This document shows positions 13,201-25,176 of a DNA stretch of 64,000 nucleotides, one piece after another. The notes under the pieces are model-generated. The model did not search any database. It had not been told where the DNA came from and saw only the letters and a list, made by a program, of their open reading frames with translations. This DNA is from Desmodus rotundus. Its lineage: Eukaryota > Chordata > Mammalia > Chiroptera > Phyllostomidae. The position numbers were made by a program, and so were the translations under genes. The first letter of the stretch is position 1. Every line of letters begins with the position of its first letter. Where the stretch lies: assembly GCF_022682495.2 (NCBI RefSeq), contig NC_071390.1:167115220-167179219 (forward strand), in the 5' to 3' direction.

Positions 13201-15524
13201 TCAACCAATAGGCACTTGATGTACAAAATGGTAAATTTAAATATAACTTTTTTCAATATTTTGCCTCAGTATGTTACTCTACTGTGGCTATTTCTTTAAC
13301 CCCCCCATAAGAAGAACTTTAACAAGGCCTAAGCTACAGGATGTGCTCTTACTTTTAGATTGTATGCCTAGGGTAGGTTTTAGTGAAATTTAAACAAAGG
13401 TAAATTGAAAAAAATTAGAGTAAGCAAAGGTAATTTTTTTTAGCCAGTGAGGTTGCTTTGATACTGAATTAGTAGCTCACCATGAGAGTTAAATTCTTGT
13501 GTTCTTTCATGGAGGAAGACAGCCAGCAATTGACAAAAACAGCAGACACCAATGAGTCTCATTCTTGTTACACTTGGAAGTTTTTCTGAGTACGTCCATT
13601 GGTGTATGTAATAGCTGGGTTTTCTTTTCCATTTTCTAAGATGCGCTGATTTCTGCCAAGCCCTTAAATGGTTTTGTTATCTTGTGCTTTCGTAAGACCA
13701 ATCTTATTTTGTAATTAAAAAATCCAGTTTATGTACACAGATGTTTGATACCCTGTGAATAATTTGATAAGAACAATTGAATTTGCTTTGTTAGGGAAAA
13801 ACAAAAAACCTGTAAACTTTTTTTTCCCTTGTCTTTCACATTGTGTTGATGATACGTGTTTTATGGCTACGTGTAACATACAGGGCTAAGACTTACCCAC
13901 TGTGTTCTTTTGTGCTTTTTTTTTTTTTTTTAACTTTCCTGCTCCTTTGGCCATTATGGTATATACACATGTAAGGTGATGAGCTCAAGGCTAATGAATA
14001 TATCTTTATAATTTTCCAACTAATAGTCTACAGTTCAATCTAAGGCCTTATTTAGGCAAAATGGAAATGTTTATACTGAATTTTTTTTCAAGTGGTATCA
14101 ACTCGAACTTTTAGAGAAATGTGAAGAAAGGCTATGTTTAACTGTATAATTGTGGGGATTTTAGTCATTAGAATTGAAACCGACACTAACCTGCTAGCCT
14201 ATTTGTTTTACTAAACAAGAAAGATGTTTCCAAAAATATTTTTTGGTGTAGACTGTTTAAAAATAAAAATGAATTCTATAATTTATTACATGAAATAAAT
14301 TTTTAATAAATCATTGACTGTACACTATGTTTTACCTAATCATTGAAGTACAGGTAACACAAAATTACTTGCCTATTTTTGATTCAGTCATCAGTATCCC
14401 CTTGCCTAGATACCAGCAAGAAAAGTCATACATACCTATAATGAGTCATAGGGGGTGGAGGGTGGTTAGAGTATTTTATTAAAAAAAAAAAAAAAAAGAA
14501 AGAGATGACATTCCAGCAACCATTTTGTAAACAGTCTATTGATTATATAAAGTTGGATGCTTAGAAGTTAATGTTTTTTAAAAGAAGAACTTTATCTTTT
14601 ATTTGAAAATAAAATAGGTTAGTATCACTTCCTTCTGCAGCAGGTTTCACTTCTCAACTGTGTTGTTTGAATTTTGTGGGTAGTTTTCATTTCATTGGGA
14701 GTTCGATTCCTGCACTGGGCCTTATTACCGTATGAGCTCACATATTTAACCTCTCTGAATCTCAGTCTCATTTTAAGTGAAATGGGTACAACCTTACAGG
14801 ATTGAGACTAAGTGAGATGATAGTATAAGAAAACGGTCAATTCAGGGCCTGAAACATAGCACTTGACAACCACTGTAATGCGCTGCACAAAGCTATATTG
14901 TACTGAGTGGTGCTAATTTTAATTAGCATGTATTCATTATCTAGTTTAGTAGCACTTTTATCTTTGTACAGTTTTTTTTGAGAGGGAGCCATCAATGAGT
15001 TTTGTCCATTCTCCAGCGGAAATTAAAAAGTATATAGTTGACCATCTTTTTTTTCCCCGAGGTTTTTGATTTTGGTTTCTATGAGTTACCTTTGGTTTTG
15101 CATTTATATTTGAGAATATTTTTAAAAAACATATTTAAAGCGTGTTAACTATTTAACGCATCTGAAATTTCAGATCACAATGTACAGAAGAAGTTGTGCC
15201 CCTGTGACTTCCACGTCGATTGTATTATTCTGCCCACAGAGTTTGGTATAATCAGCAGATCTGCAAGTGTGGCAGCACTAATTCATTACATTTAGCTCTG
15301 TTCTTAGGTGACTGTAGTGGAATGATCGATCGTGGCTCCCAAATTTACATCTCAGCAGACAGACCTCTTTTCTGAACTCCACACTGTGTGGAACTGCCCG
15401 ATCATTTCTTGGATGTCTAACAGACATCTCAACTTCTGCATGGTTCCTTGATCTTCCCCTCCAAAAAACCAGTTCCACCCACAGCCTTCCCCACTCAAGT
15501 CCTTTCACATGTCTGTTCTTTCAG
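13200..15524. other. AT-rich intergenic sequence
   Basis: No gene is recognised here. Homopolymer runs are T(17) at 13916-13932 and A(17) at 14481-14497. A MIR-like fragment lies at about 14690-14890. The 15278-15508 minus-strand ORF has no recognisable product. Confidence 0.6.
14690..14890 (+). mobile_element. MIR SINE fragment
   Basis: Contains MIR phrases in order: 'GTTCGATTCCTGCACTGGG' , 'TTTAACCTCTCTGAATCTCA' , 'AAGTGAAATGGGTACAACC' and 'ACAGGATTGAGACTAAGTGA' , ending in a 'CCTGAAACATAGCACTTGAC' stretch. Confidence 0.75.
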
Positions 15525-15960
15525 CTGCTTAGACCAAAAGCCTTGGACTTAACCTCACCTTCTCTCTTTCTCACATCCTATATCTAATCCATCAAGAAAG
15601 CATGTTGGATATACCTTAAAAACTTACCCAGACTCAAACCACTTCTCACCTCCTCCTCTGCTACCAGCCAGCTCTGAACAACCCATGTTTCTCATCTGGA
15701 TTACTGCAGTAGTTCCTTCCCCTCGTCTTGCTTTCAAACACTGTGGGCATTTTTTTTTTTTGCCTTAGAGCCTTGATTCCAGCTATTCCCTCTGCCAGTG
15801 AACATTTCAAACTAGATGTTTGGCTAACTCCCTCACCTCCTTCAGGTTTTTAATCAAAGTTTCCCTTTTCAATGGGAAAGTTTGAGGTCTACTTAGACTA
15901 CATTTTTTAAATACTGTAGTCATCTCCCCCACTTTCACATTGTCTAAAAGTTATCTCAGA
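15525..15960 (+). mobile_element. L2 LINE fragment, 5' part of an interrupted copy
   Basis: Sense L2 phrases: 'CTCATCTGGATTACTGCAGT' near 15693, 'TGATTCCAGCTATTCCCTCT' near 15774, 'TAACTCCCTCACCTCCTTCA' near 15825 and 'TTTTAATCAAAGTTTCCCTT' near 15848. The copy resumes after the MER5-like insert at 16113. A T(12) run at about 15750 lies inside. Confidence 0.75.
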
Positions 15961-16112
15961 ATTGAGAGTGGAGCCTCAATTTTCCTGTGTATAGGAATCA
16001 CTTGGGGTTCTTGGTAAAATGCAGATTTGAATTCAGTAGGGCTGGGGTGAGGCTGGCATTTCTAGCAAACGCCTGTGTGATACTGTTGACCCATGGACCA
16101 CACTGAGCAAAT
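15960..16112 (-). mobile_element. MER5-like (hAT-Charlie) element inserted in an L2
   Basis: Shows the MER5 phrases 'AGGAATCACTTGGGGTTCTT' , 'AAAATGCAGATTTGAATTCA' , 'GTAGGGCTGGGGTGAGGC' and 'CATGGACCACACTGAGCAAA'. It splits an L2 copy, so it is younger than that L2. Confidence 0.7.
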
Positions 16113-16295
16113 GTCCAACACACTATGTATTTGACGTATTTATTATGTCCTATAGATTGTCTCTCTCCCTCTCTGTATGTAGAACATAAGCTTCACCAGG
16201 GCAGGGTCTTCGTTCTGTCCTCTTACGTATCCCAAGCACCTAGACACCTGGCACATGACAGGCTCTCAACTATTGGTTGTGTGAATGACTCAGTA
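16113..16295 (+). mobile_element. L2 LINE 3' end, second part of the interrupted copy
   Basis: Carries the L2 3'-end signature 'AAGCTTCACCAGGGCAGGGT' near 16188, 'CCCAAGCACCTAGACACCTG' near 16231 and 'GACAGGCTCTCAACTATTGG' , then 'GTGTGAATGA'. The plus-strand ORF at 16125-16379 is a by-product. Confidence 0.8.
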
Positions 16296-16589
16296 GGCAT
16301 TATTAAATATTTATGTAACTATGAACTCCCAGCTTGTCTTGTGTCACTGAAACTATTCGTGGTTTTCCATTGCTTTTAGGATGGAACTCTTAAAAATTGT
16401 ATTTGGTGCAGCCGACGCAAAAGGTACTGCTCTGCCCTCCCTTCTGAGAAAGACTTGCTTCCTGCTGCAAGTCGTGTGCTCACCTGACAGCCTCCCTGCT
16501 ATTAGTTCCTGCAAGTTGAGCTCAAAACTCATTTTTTGAGCCAAAGTCAAGCTCTTTGGTCAATTTCAGGGCAAGTGGTAGTATAGGTG

Positions 16590-16745
16590 CCTGGCTATTT
16601 CACCTGACTTGTTTCAGAGCCCCCTGGGGGCTGGCTCAACTTTGTGGGGTCTACATCACAGGCTGATGGCACCCCCTGCCAAGCCTGCTTCCCCCCTTTT
16701 CTTTTATAGGGTGTTACTCCCCTGTAAACCTTTTGTCCTGTCTTT
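16590..16745 (+). mobile_element. LTR-like remnant (family not named)
   Basis: Reads 'GTGGGGTCTACATCACAGGC' , 'GCCAAGCCTGCTTCCCCCCT' , 'TTTATAGGGTGTTACTCCCC' and 'TGTAAACCTTTTGTCC' , the style of the 3' part of a retroviral-type LTR. The same series of phrases recurs at about 60090-60220, so this is a dispersed family. No internal viral coding region is associated. Confidence 0.5.
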
Positions 16746-16749
16746 TTAG

Positions 16750-16945
16750 CTTTTAAAATTGATTTTAAATTATAGTCAACATACGGTGTATCAGTTTCAG
16801 GTGCACAACAGCGATTAGACATTTGTATACCTTACGAAGTTATCACAGTAAGTCTAGCAGCCTTGTGTCATCCTACAGAGTTACTATGATATTATTGACT
16901 ATATTCCCTTCACTGTACATTGAGTTCCCTGACTTATTACAAAGC
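16750..16945 (-). mobile_element. L1 3' end fragment (antisense)
   Basis: Contains reverse-complement L1 3'-UTR phrases: 'TTATAGTCAACATACGGTGT' , 'ATCAGTTTCAGGTGCACAAC' , 'TACCTTACGAAGTTATCACA' , 'GTAAGTCTAGCAGCCTTGTG' and 'TATTATTGACTATATTCCCT'. Confidence 0.85.
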
Positions 16946-19239
16946 TGAGTGCTGTTTTGCATCCCCCCCTCCAAAAAATAGGGTCATAGGCAATAAAAGG
17001 GTCCTTTTATACCACAGAGACAGAAAGTACTTAGAGTTAGAAGGCTGTTGGGGAAAGAAAAACAGACAAAACAAAACAATGCAAAAATAAACCCTCGCTT
17101 GGAGACGTGAACCTGGAACTGTGCCATCCGAAAAGCTGGGCTGCATTGGTCTAATGAAACCCCCTCTTTAAAACTGTCCCCAGTAAGAAAACAGGTCCTG
17201 AGAATGACTACCCAAAGTCACATGGCTAATTTCAGGACAGACAGAGGCAGATCTCAGTCTTGGAGTCAGGAGCCGCCAAGAAAACATTTGTACACCTTTT
17301 AGGTCACTTTTCTTTGTTTCCTTGTAAAATGCATCAACTCCTTTTTGTACCTTCAGTTCCCTGTGCCTGCTCCCACCAGGCCCGTTTCATTCCCTGTTTA
17401 TCACTGCCAGCAACTCACACCATCCAGGGTGAGGGTAGGAGGGGTGGGGGCATGAGGGGTCTGGGGTGGGAGATAGGAGCCTTTTGCACAGCTGCCTTTT
17501 GTACAGCTAACTTTTCTTCAAGGCCGATAAAAATACTCTTCAGTTTTATCTACTAATTATAAGTAAATGGACCTTTTAACATGGGTAAATACAGCAATTT
17601 TTGTTTGCATTTATGATCATTGTCTATTTTCCATTTATTCCCATCTATTTGCAGTAAGTGTATTTTTGAGCCAACTTGGTTTATGCTGTTCCCCAGGAAA
17701 AAAAAAAGAAAAACCCACAACCACCACACTGCTTATATAGCCATCCCCGAGGAGCCCAGGCTTCCTAGGCATGAAATTGACTGACGCACACAAAGGCAGC
17801 AGGTGCGCGGCCACATGCCACTTGACGCCTTTTTTTAGTGTGTGTTTATAATCAGTAAATGGCTGTGGGTGTTTAAATGGTTCCCTAATACTGATGGAGA
17901 GCGGATGCTGTTATAACTTGAACTTGTATTGCCACGCAGATGGTGGAAATAAAACATCCAATTCTGCACACAGTTTTGTCCGTCCCTCACTTGTGAAAGA
18001 TCGGCTGAGTGTCAGGCCTGACCCGTGCCAGTGGGGGGACTGGGCATGGTCAAGGGAGAGCAGGGACGCTGTCAGTTTCCAGATTGGCTTTTGTGTTGAG
18101 AGCCCCCAGGGCAGCGGGGTTCCAGTAAGTGAGAGGAGGTTCTGTGGCAGTGGACCCCGCCCTGGAGTTACTGGCCAGCAGCCCCAAGAGCCCCTTCACA
18201 TCCAAGATGTGCCTCACACCCTTGACCTTCTCTATGACAGAACTATTCCGAACCTAACCGCACCTCCAGGAACTCTCCCTGCACCTTGCTCTCCACCTTG
18301 CCCTTTCTTAGACACCTTGAAAACGGGTTGGTTCAGCACAGTGGCGCCGATACCCAACCCCATGGCACACACTTAGCTTGCCCTGCCTGTCCCTCAGATT
18401 GCCTTCCATCTGGGGATCATTGATCTACTTACATTTGGCTCCTTTTCCTCAGCACACTGGAGAACCTTAGTGAATGTTGAACAAATGAACAACTAACCTG
18501 TTCACGCTAAAGAAATAACCAATAGGGTTTAATGTTAGCTTATTCCAGAAATATTTGTTTTAACAAATTGGGGATAAAGATAGAAATGATTCTGGGTGGG
18601 TTTGGGGGAAGGAAGTCCTCCCAGCACCTTAAGATTCCCCAGGAGCAGGGGTGGGGGGGTGGTGACGACTACTTGGGAAGAGATCAAGCTTGGGAGGGCT
18701 GTGAGCCCTTTGTCTGGGGCAGTGGCACTGGCCCCAAATTTTAACACTAAGGGATGATTCCAGTCTTCAGGGTTAAAGAAACTGCTACATGAGCGAGGAG
18801 GGGCCTGGGGCTTACACAAAGGCCCTATCTAGCAGATCTGCTTTATTACTGAATCATACAAAAGCCAGGCAGAGCCCTCCCCTCCCCCAGTTGGCTTATT
18901 TCCCCATCCCAGCCTCCTTTCTCTGAATCAAATCATGCAGTAATCCTTCCCGTTGCTATAGAGTGCTTCCTGGATTACAAAATGCTTTCACATACATTAT
19001 CTTGTTTTCATCTTCTGACAGACTTTGGAGCCAGGCAAGACCTGATGATGCTTCGTATTTTGCAGTTAAGCCCCAGAGAAGTTGGGCAACTTAGATGGCT
19101 TATTTGGCCTCATTCCAGGGGAAGGATCCAGAAACCCAGGTGCTCAGGGTTCTGATGCAGGACTTAGAGCTTGGAAAGTTTGGAATAAGGGTTGAATCCT
19201 GCACTTTGGAGCAGGTATAGTAAGCTTTTTTTTTTTCTT
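16946..19239. other. Intergenic sequence without a recognised gene
   Basis: A 160-codon ORF (17894-18376, plus) and smaller ORFs occur, but they show no domain, codon pattern or splice context. An A(10) run is near 17699. A probable MIR-type fragment lies at 18955-19110. Nothing else is recognised. Confidence 0.5.
18955..19110 (-). mobile_element. MIR-type fragment
   Basis: Antisense MIR-like phrases: 'ATGCTTTCACATACATTATC' , 'TTTTGCAGTTAAGCCCCAGA' and 'GAAGTTGGGCAACTTAG'. Confidence 0.6.
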
Positions 19240-19535
19240 TTTTTGGTAAAGTGCTAGGCAGGTAGTAAATAGTTTAGGCTTTGCGGGCTATCTGCCTCTG
19301 TGGCAACTACTCGAAAGCAGCCACAGACGGTATGGGAAGGAATGGGCGTGGCTGTGGTCCAGCAGCTATTTACGGACACTGGCATTCGAATTTCATGTAA
19401 TTTTCATGAGTTGTAAACTATTTCCGTTTGATTTTTCCCTAGTCATTTAAAAGTGTAATAACTATTCTTCGTGAGCCATGCAAAAATAGGAGGCGGGTTG
19501 GCTTTTGCTCGTAGACCATTTTGTGCTGACCCTCG
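19240..19535. mobile_element. hAT-type DNA transposon remnant
   Basis: Contains the phrases 'GTAAATAGTTTAGGCTTTGC' , 'GTGGCAACTACTCGAAAGCA' and 'GGAATGGGCGTGGCTGTGGT' and ends with 'AGACCATTTTGTGCTGACC'. It is the same family as the copy at 50781-51001. A T-rich run is at its start. Confidence 0.7.
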
Positions 19536-21194
19536 TTTATTAAATATGTAATTGAGGCAGATTACCTGGGTAAGTCTCAGTGCCCGCAAGAGGGGAAGAG
19601 TCAGGGAGATTTCTACCTTAAGGGATTGGAGGATGAACTGCAGTGACTGTGCTGGGTCTAGCGTAGTACCTGGTATACCCTTGGCCCTCAGTAGATGCGA
19701 GGTGTCGTGATTTGATGATGCTAAGTTCGGGGAATGGTTTGTCCTCCCAGAATACATGGAAAGGGGATTCTGGTCTTTTTAAAGCAACCTCAGCCTTTTC
19801 TGCACCTGCAGCTAATGAAAAATTGTGTGTTGCAGGGAAATCCAGACATGCCTACAGAAATACTTTTTTTTAAACCAAAGATAAATCTTTATAAAATAAT
19901 AACTTGTCGGTGACAGAAAGACTCAAACAAAATGAAAACAGGCTGCCTGTTTGGCTTGCCGACAGGAGCTCAGGGTCAGGAGTGTCTGTTTTCTGGCCTT
20001 AGTGTCCTGCTCGTTAAAACAGGGATGATAGCAACCGTCTCTGCCCGCAGGGCTGGAAAGGTGAATAGGATAATGGGCATCGAATGCATAGCATGGTGGT
20101 TAGCATGTTCCGAGCATGATTCCCAACATGTGAACAACTCCCTGCCTGTCCCTCGTCATGCCTGCGTTCTGAGAGACCAGCACTGGTGGTGGTGGTGGTA
20201 TGGGTGGCGGGGAGCAGGCAGAGGGTTGTCTGTCAGCCAAATATGCACCTTTTATACTGGAGGACTAAGAGACTGTAAACTTTGGAAACTCCCCACTCCT
20301 GGCACCCAGAGGATTCAGCCCAGGCCAGAGTCACAGTCTCTAGGGGTCCGACATCAGCAGGGTAGGCGGGGGGGAGGGGCGGGGGGGGGCTAGGGGGAGA
20401 CGTCTGTGAGCACAGAAGGCTACTGAGGAGCCGAGTCCAGGAAAGAGTCCTGAGTCTGTCCACTCAGCATGTGGGAACCTGGCCTAGATTTGCCCATATC
20501 GGGCTCCCTGCTCTCCCTTCTCAGAGGCAGGAGCTTGTGACTTGGCACCTGTCTTGAGCCCTCTGGAGACCAGCCTTCCTGGATGATTCCACACCCTTGA
20601 GCAGAGGAGGGTATGGTCCAGGGGAGAGAGCAGGGCTCTTGGGACCCAAGAGGCTGAGTGGAGTGTCTGCCTCCCCTGCCTGAAGTTCCTTGCTCATCAG
20701 CTGGAATCTGTGCACCTGCCTGCAGGACTGCTGACACTCCCAATGCCCGAGGTTGGGGTGGGGGGGGCGAAGGTGACACTGTGCATCGTGAGGCAGTGGG
20801 TAGTGAGAAGCGTCACTGAGGGACGTGAAGTCCTGGAGTGAAATGCAAAGAAGAATGTAGCCCACTGCTGGTCAGTCACCCCTTCTGTGCCCAGGGACAG
20901 CTCTGGCAGTGATCTGGGGGCCTTCTGTATGGGATGGAGCAGGTAGGGCCGGGAATGAGGTGGGGCTGCTTCTGCCTCCCCCATCCCCTCTCCTGAGCCA
21001 GCCTCCTGACCTTCTGACCCCCACTCACTCAGGCGGCAGTCACAGCCTCCTGCAGGCAGGGCTGACGCAAACTGCAGGTTGACTGGCCTTCAGTTCAGTG
21101 GGACTCCCCAGGGCACGGTTGGAAAGGACTGAAGCTGCTGGCTGAGCACTGGCAGGAGACTGCTAGTTTCTTCCCATCTCTAACTGGGAATAAT

Positions 21195-21540
21195 GGCACC
21201 CTTCCAATGGATTAAATTTCCCAGCTTGCCTTGGAGTTAGGTATAGCCATGCCAGTGAGATATAAGCTGAGTTATTTTGTGGGATTGCTGGAAAGTTTCC
21301 TTAAAAGAGAAGTGATACACATTTTCATGCTTCTTTGTTCCTAACAGGATTCAGATAGGATGGCTGGAGCTCAAGCACCTACATTGGGCCATGAGGTAGA
21401 CAGCCCAGCATGGTGGAGGACCTGGTAAAAATAGCCTGGGCCTCTGATGACGGCAGCTCCACAGAGCTTTCCCTGGGCTGCACACCTCCAAATATGTTTC
21501 ATGACAGGCAGATAAACTGCTACTTCTTAAACTGTTGTCA
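21195..21540 (+). repeat. Old interspersed repeat, family not named
   Basis: Carries 'AATGGATTAAATTTCCCAGC' , 'GATATAAGCTGAGTTATTTT' , 'AAAGTTTCCTTAAAAG' , 'GGATGGCTGGAGCTCAAGCA' and 'GCCATGAGGTAGACAGCCC' , ending near 'AAACTGCTACTTCTTAAACT'. This series recurs across mammalian genomes in LTR-like repeats. A second copy of the middle part is at 22195-22450. Confidence 0.45.
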
Positions 21541-22194
21541 TGAGTTCATGTGTTACATATAGCCAAACCCAATCTAAAGTGACACAAGTCCCCACTGTGT
21601 GCCCAACGTTCTGGGTGGTGAGGGCGCTCCGCGGGGTGCCTACCCTGTCCGCTCCCATTCTTGTGGAGAGAGAGCTGCAAAGGAGGAGACCCTGGCATTC
21701 CAGGGAATAACTGCTGCCGTGAAGTAAGGAAAACGAGATCATACTGAATGAGACGTGGTTCTGAATGTCACATGTTTTAACCAGTAGAGTGTTCACGTCA
21801 GTTCAGTGATATAAGGGCTGCTGTCATCCCCGTTGCACAGATGGGGAAAACAGAGGCACAGAGAGGTAAAGTTGCTCATGTGAGGGCGCGCAGCCAGTGG
21901 GTGGGTAAAGTGGCACGTGAATCAATGGCATTCAGCCTCAGGAGCCCATGTTCTAATGGTTTGTCCCTGCTGTCCCTCAACAGGCTCGAGAGAGGAAGGA
22001 CTGCTCAGAAACTGCCACCCAACTGGCCACTGGGCCCTCTGAGGCCCTTCCATTGGTCTTTATACCAGTCCTGTTCGTAGGTGTGACACATTCAGCATAG
22101 TGGTCCTGGGGTGTGATACTCCTGAGTTTGCAGACATGTTTAAAACCACCACACATATCAATAAATTATCTCAGTAATGGTACCTCTGGCTGGG

Positions 22195-22450
22195 GAGGCC
22201 TCTGGAAAACAAGAGGAGCACAGATGTAATGGCTGGAGCTCAAGCAACTGTTTTGGACCATGAAGATTCCACAAAGACACTAGGAGCCAAGAGCATAAAA
22301 CAAGTGATAGGGACCATGTGTAGCCAGTCTTTCCAGACCTAACCTATTGTAGGTGTGTTCTGAGATCCGGGAAGCTGAGGAGGACTTTGTGCTGCCTTGG
22401 ACTTCAATATCAGTAGTCAGTGCTGGTCAGTCCTCTCCCTGTCTCTGATG
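22195..22450 (+). repeat. Second copy of the repeat seen at 21195-21540
   Basis: Shares 'TGGCTGGAGCTCAAGCA' followed by 'TTTTGGACCATGAAGATTCC' with the copy about 0.9 kb upstream. The flanks differ. Confidence 0.4.
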
Positions 22451-24725
22451 GCCCTGGGAGCTGCCAACCATCACACCAATTGACTTAGTAAGATATGAAA
22501 TGATATGAATTGATATGAACTAAGGGGCTGTGCCCAGTGCGAATTTGCCCAGGCATAGGGGAGCGTCTGTGCTGAGGCAGGGCCAGCCCTGCCGGGGGCG
22601 GGGGGTGCATCAACCAGTCGCCCCAGGTAGGGGAGACCACTCACAGACAAGCTGATGGGCACATTAATGGCCTGCTTCTGAGCACTGACATTTTGTAAGA
22701 GTGGTTTTGAGGTCAACCTGCCTTTACAGGAACTAGCCCCAAGTCCAGGACAACCTTCTAAGTAGAATCTGTGGAGGGTCCTAAAAGCTGTGCAGTTGCC
22801 TGAGGTTTGGGGCGTACGGACCAGTACAAGAGAAACTTGGGCCTTGCCCCAGAAGTCTTCCGAGTTCTCCATCCCTTCACCACTCCCTAGGAAATCGTGG
22901 GCCACTGGCTCCGAGAAGTATCAAGGGATGGTTCATGGGTCAGTAAACGTGGAAAAGGTTATTTATTAAGGGCCTAGGCTTTTTGTATATTACCATATGT
23001 TATCTGGCTTAGTTGTGACAGCAATCCTGCAAAAATAAATCATTACTCTTCTACAGAGGGGATACTGAAATTGAGAAAGAGGTGAGTCACATGCCTAAGG
23101 TCACAAGGCAAGTGATAAGGACACAACTGAGGGCCAGCCCTGCCTGGCTCTGCACCTCATTTTCCTTCCCTGCCCTAGTCTAATCCTCACGCTGTGCTGC
23201 CATTGGGGGAGTTGGGAGTTGGACCCTTGAGTGACAGCAAATACAAGTCTGCATCTGTCTCGAGTTATTTGAACCAGCCAGGTTCAGGGACAAATCCTAT
23301 AGGGGGGGAGCATTCTCAGTGCTCAGCAGGCCTCAGGGATAGCCTGGGGGCCCTACCCAGACACTGCCCAGGCCATCTGCAGCTTGGGACAGCTGGGCTC
23401 TGGGCAGCTGGGAAGATGACTGTAGGAATATTTCCCAGAAAAGGAGAACAATGGAAAGTGTAGTTTATTTATTAAGGGGGGAAGGTGGGGAGGAATCTGG
23501 AACTAAAGAAAGGATCTGATTTTCAATAAGAAGTCTTCCCTCTGGCCTCTCATTCTTCAGCTTGCTTTGAGAACAAAGCACTTTTTATACATTGAACAAA
23601 TGGTTTGTCCTCAACAGTTTCTTGGGAACCTCCTTCCCAAATTCCCCCTGGCTGTGACCTTAGAACATGAGGAGGGGAAGGGCTCTCTGCCCTGAGCATT
23701 TCCCTTCTTAGAAGTGGGACGTGTGAGCAGAGATGGTCTCAGCTTGGTTTCCCGCTGGTATGGAGCCACACTCCATTAACATTATCCCAGACCTCTGAAA
23801 ACCTCCAGTTTAAAGCAATCTGACTTCACAAACTGTGCAAAGCTCTTGTTAGTCTTCATTGATCCTACTTTGTAAAAATAGTCCTCCATTTTTGCTGCAG
23901 AAATATCAGTGTGTTTGTGTATAAGAGGCGACCCCATATGGACTATGCCCCATGGTACCTTTCTTAAAACCCCCAACATTCTGAACATGGAACTATTTGG
24001 TCCCAAGATATCAGATAAGGAACTGTAAATCCACATCAGAAAAGTGGCTGAACCTCCTTCTCACCCTTCTCTGTCTTCCCTTTTCTGCCCCTTTTTACCT
24101 CCCCATTAAAACAGTCTGTTTTAAATAATATCCTGTTTCTTCTTTTCCATCTTAGTTCTTTGCCGCCCCCCGTCCCCCACTGTATCATGCACACATGCAC
24201 CCATCCGTACACCCATCCACCTATCTATCCACCTAGCAGAGAGGTATGGAGGGTCAGGCACACGATTAGCCATGCAGGTACAAGGGTGACCGAGTGGGTG
24301 TAGTCCTGACCTCAGTTAGGTCCTGAGAGTTGAGTCTAGGGGGGGGCTGACAAGCAAGAGATGGTCACCAAGCCCCTTGATGAAGTGAAGACAGAGAAGC
24401 TAAGGTGCTATAGAGCATGAGGGAAGAATACCCCTCTCAGACTCTGGTGGGGGTGGGGCAGAATGGGGCCCAGGTGGGAGCCTTTAGGTGGCTTTGCTCC
24501 CTCCCAGTCTCACAAGGCGTCCTCCCAAAGGCACCGAGGCAAACAGAGTAGCACCTTACCTGTGCGACACGGGCTCAGTGAGTCCCCTGACCTGCTTGCT
24601 CTTCACCGCCGAGCTGCCCCAGCCCCCTCCTGTGGAACACTGTGTGGCTACGGACACTTCCTGAGTGGGCGGCACCTAAGTGAGGAGTCTGGGGATTTCA
24701 TTCGCTGGGATCATTTCATATCCAG

Positions 24726-25176
24726 TGTCTTAGTTTGTTAGGGCTGCAGTAATGTAGTACTTAAATTCTGCCAAGACAACAGACATGTGGTCTCCCAGTT
24801 CTTGAGGCTGGAAGTCAGGTCAAGGTGTCAGCTGGGCTGGTTCCTTGTGAGGGCCGAGAGGGAGCCATGTCCAGGCCTCTGTCCGGCCCTGGAGTGTTCT
24901 GGTCAGCACCGCATCCCTGGGCTCCTGCTGCCTCACCCTGGGCTCTGCCTCCTCCCAGCCTTCTCCCCATGCACGCCCGTGTCCGAATCACCTCCTTTCA
25001 GAAGGGCACCAGTCCTCTAGCATTAGGACCCATCCTACTCCATTTGACCTCATCGTAACTAATTACATCTGCATTTAACCTGTTTCCAAAGAAGGTCACC
25101 TTCTGAGGTTCTGGGGTTAGGACTTCACCTATGAATTTGGGGTGGAAGGGGGGTGGATGCAATTCACCCTATAACA
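24726..25176 (-). mobile_element. MLT1-type MaLR solo LTR
   Basis: Read as plus strand it is the reverse complement of an MLT1 LTR: 'TTAGTTTGTTAGGGCTGCAG' at the left; 'TTGAGGCTGGAAGTCAGGTC' , 'AAGGTCACCTTCTGAGGTTC' and 'GGGGTTAGGACTTCACCTAT' ; and 'CCCTATAACA' at the right. No internal retroviral region adjoins it. The ORFs at 24787-25058 are by-products. Confidence 0.85.

Larger units (their letters stand above)
19536..24725. other. GC-richer intergenic sequence
   Basis: No gene is recognised. It contains MIR fragments (about 20000-20130 plus; 21800-21935 minus; 22970-23130 minus), two diverged copies of one old interspersed repeat (21195-21540 and 22195-22450), a G-rich block (20361-20399), a (TGG)n run at about 20183-20200 and a CCAT/CTAT-type simple repeat at 24190-24235. 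Many overlapping ORFs at 20233-20984 come from the GC-rich composition. Confidence 0.5.

Noticed and set aside
17894..18376. 160-codon plus-strand ORF
   Set aside because: No homology recognised; Pro-rich and Ser-rich random composition in GC-rich intergenic DNA.
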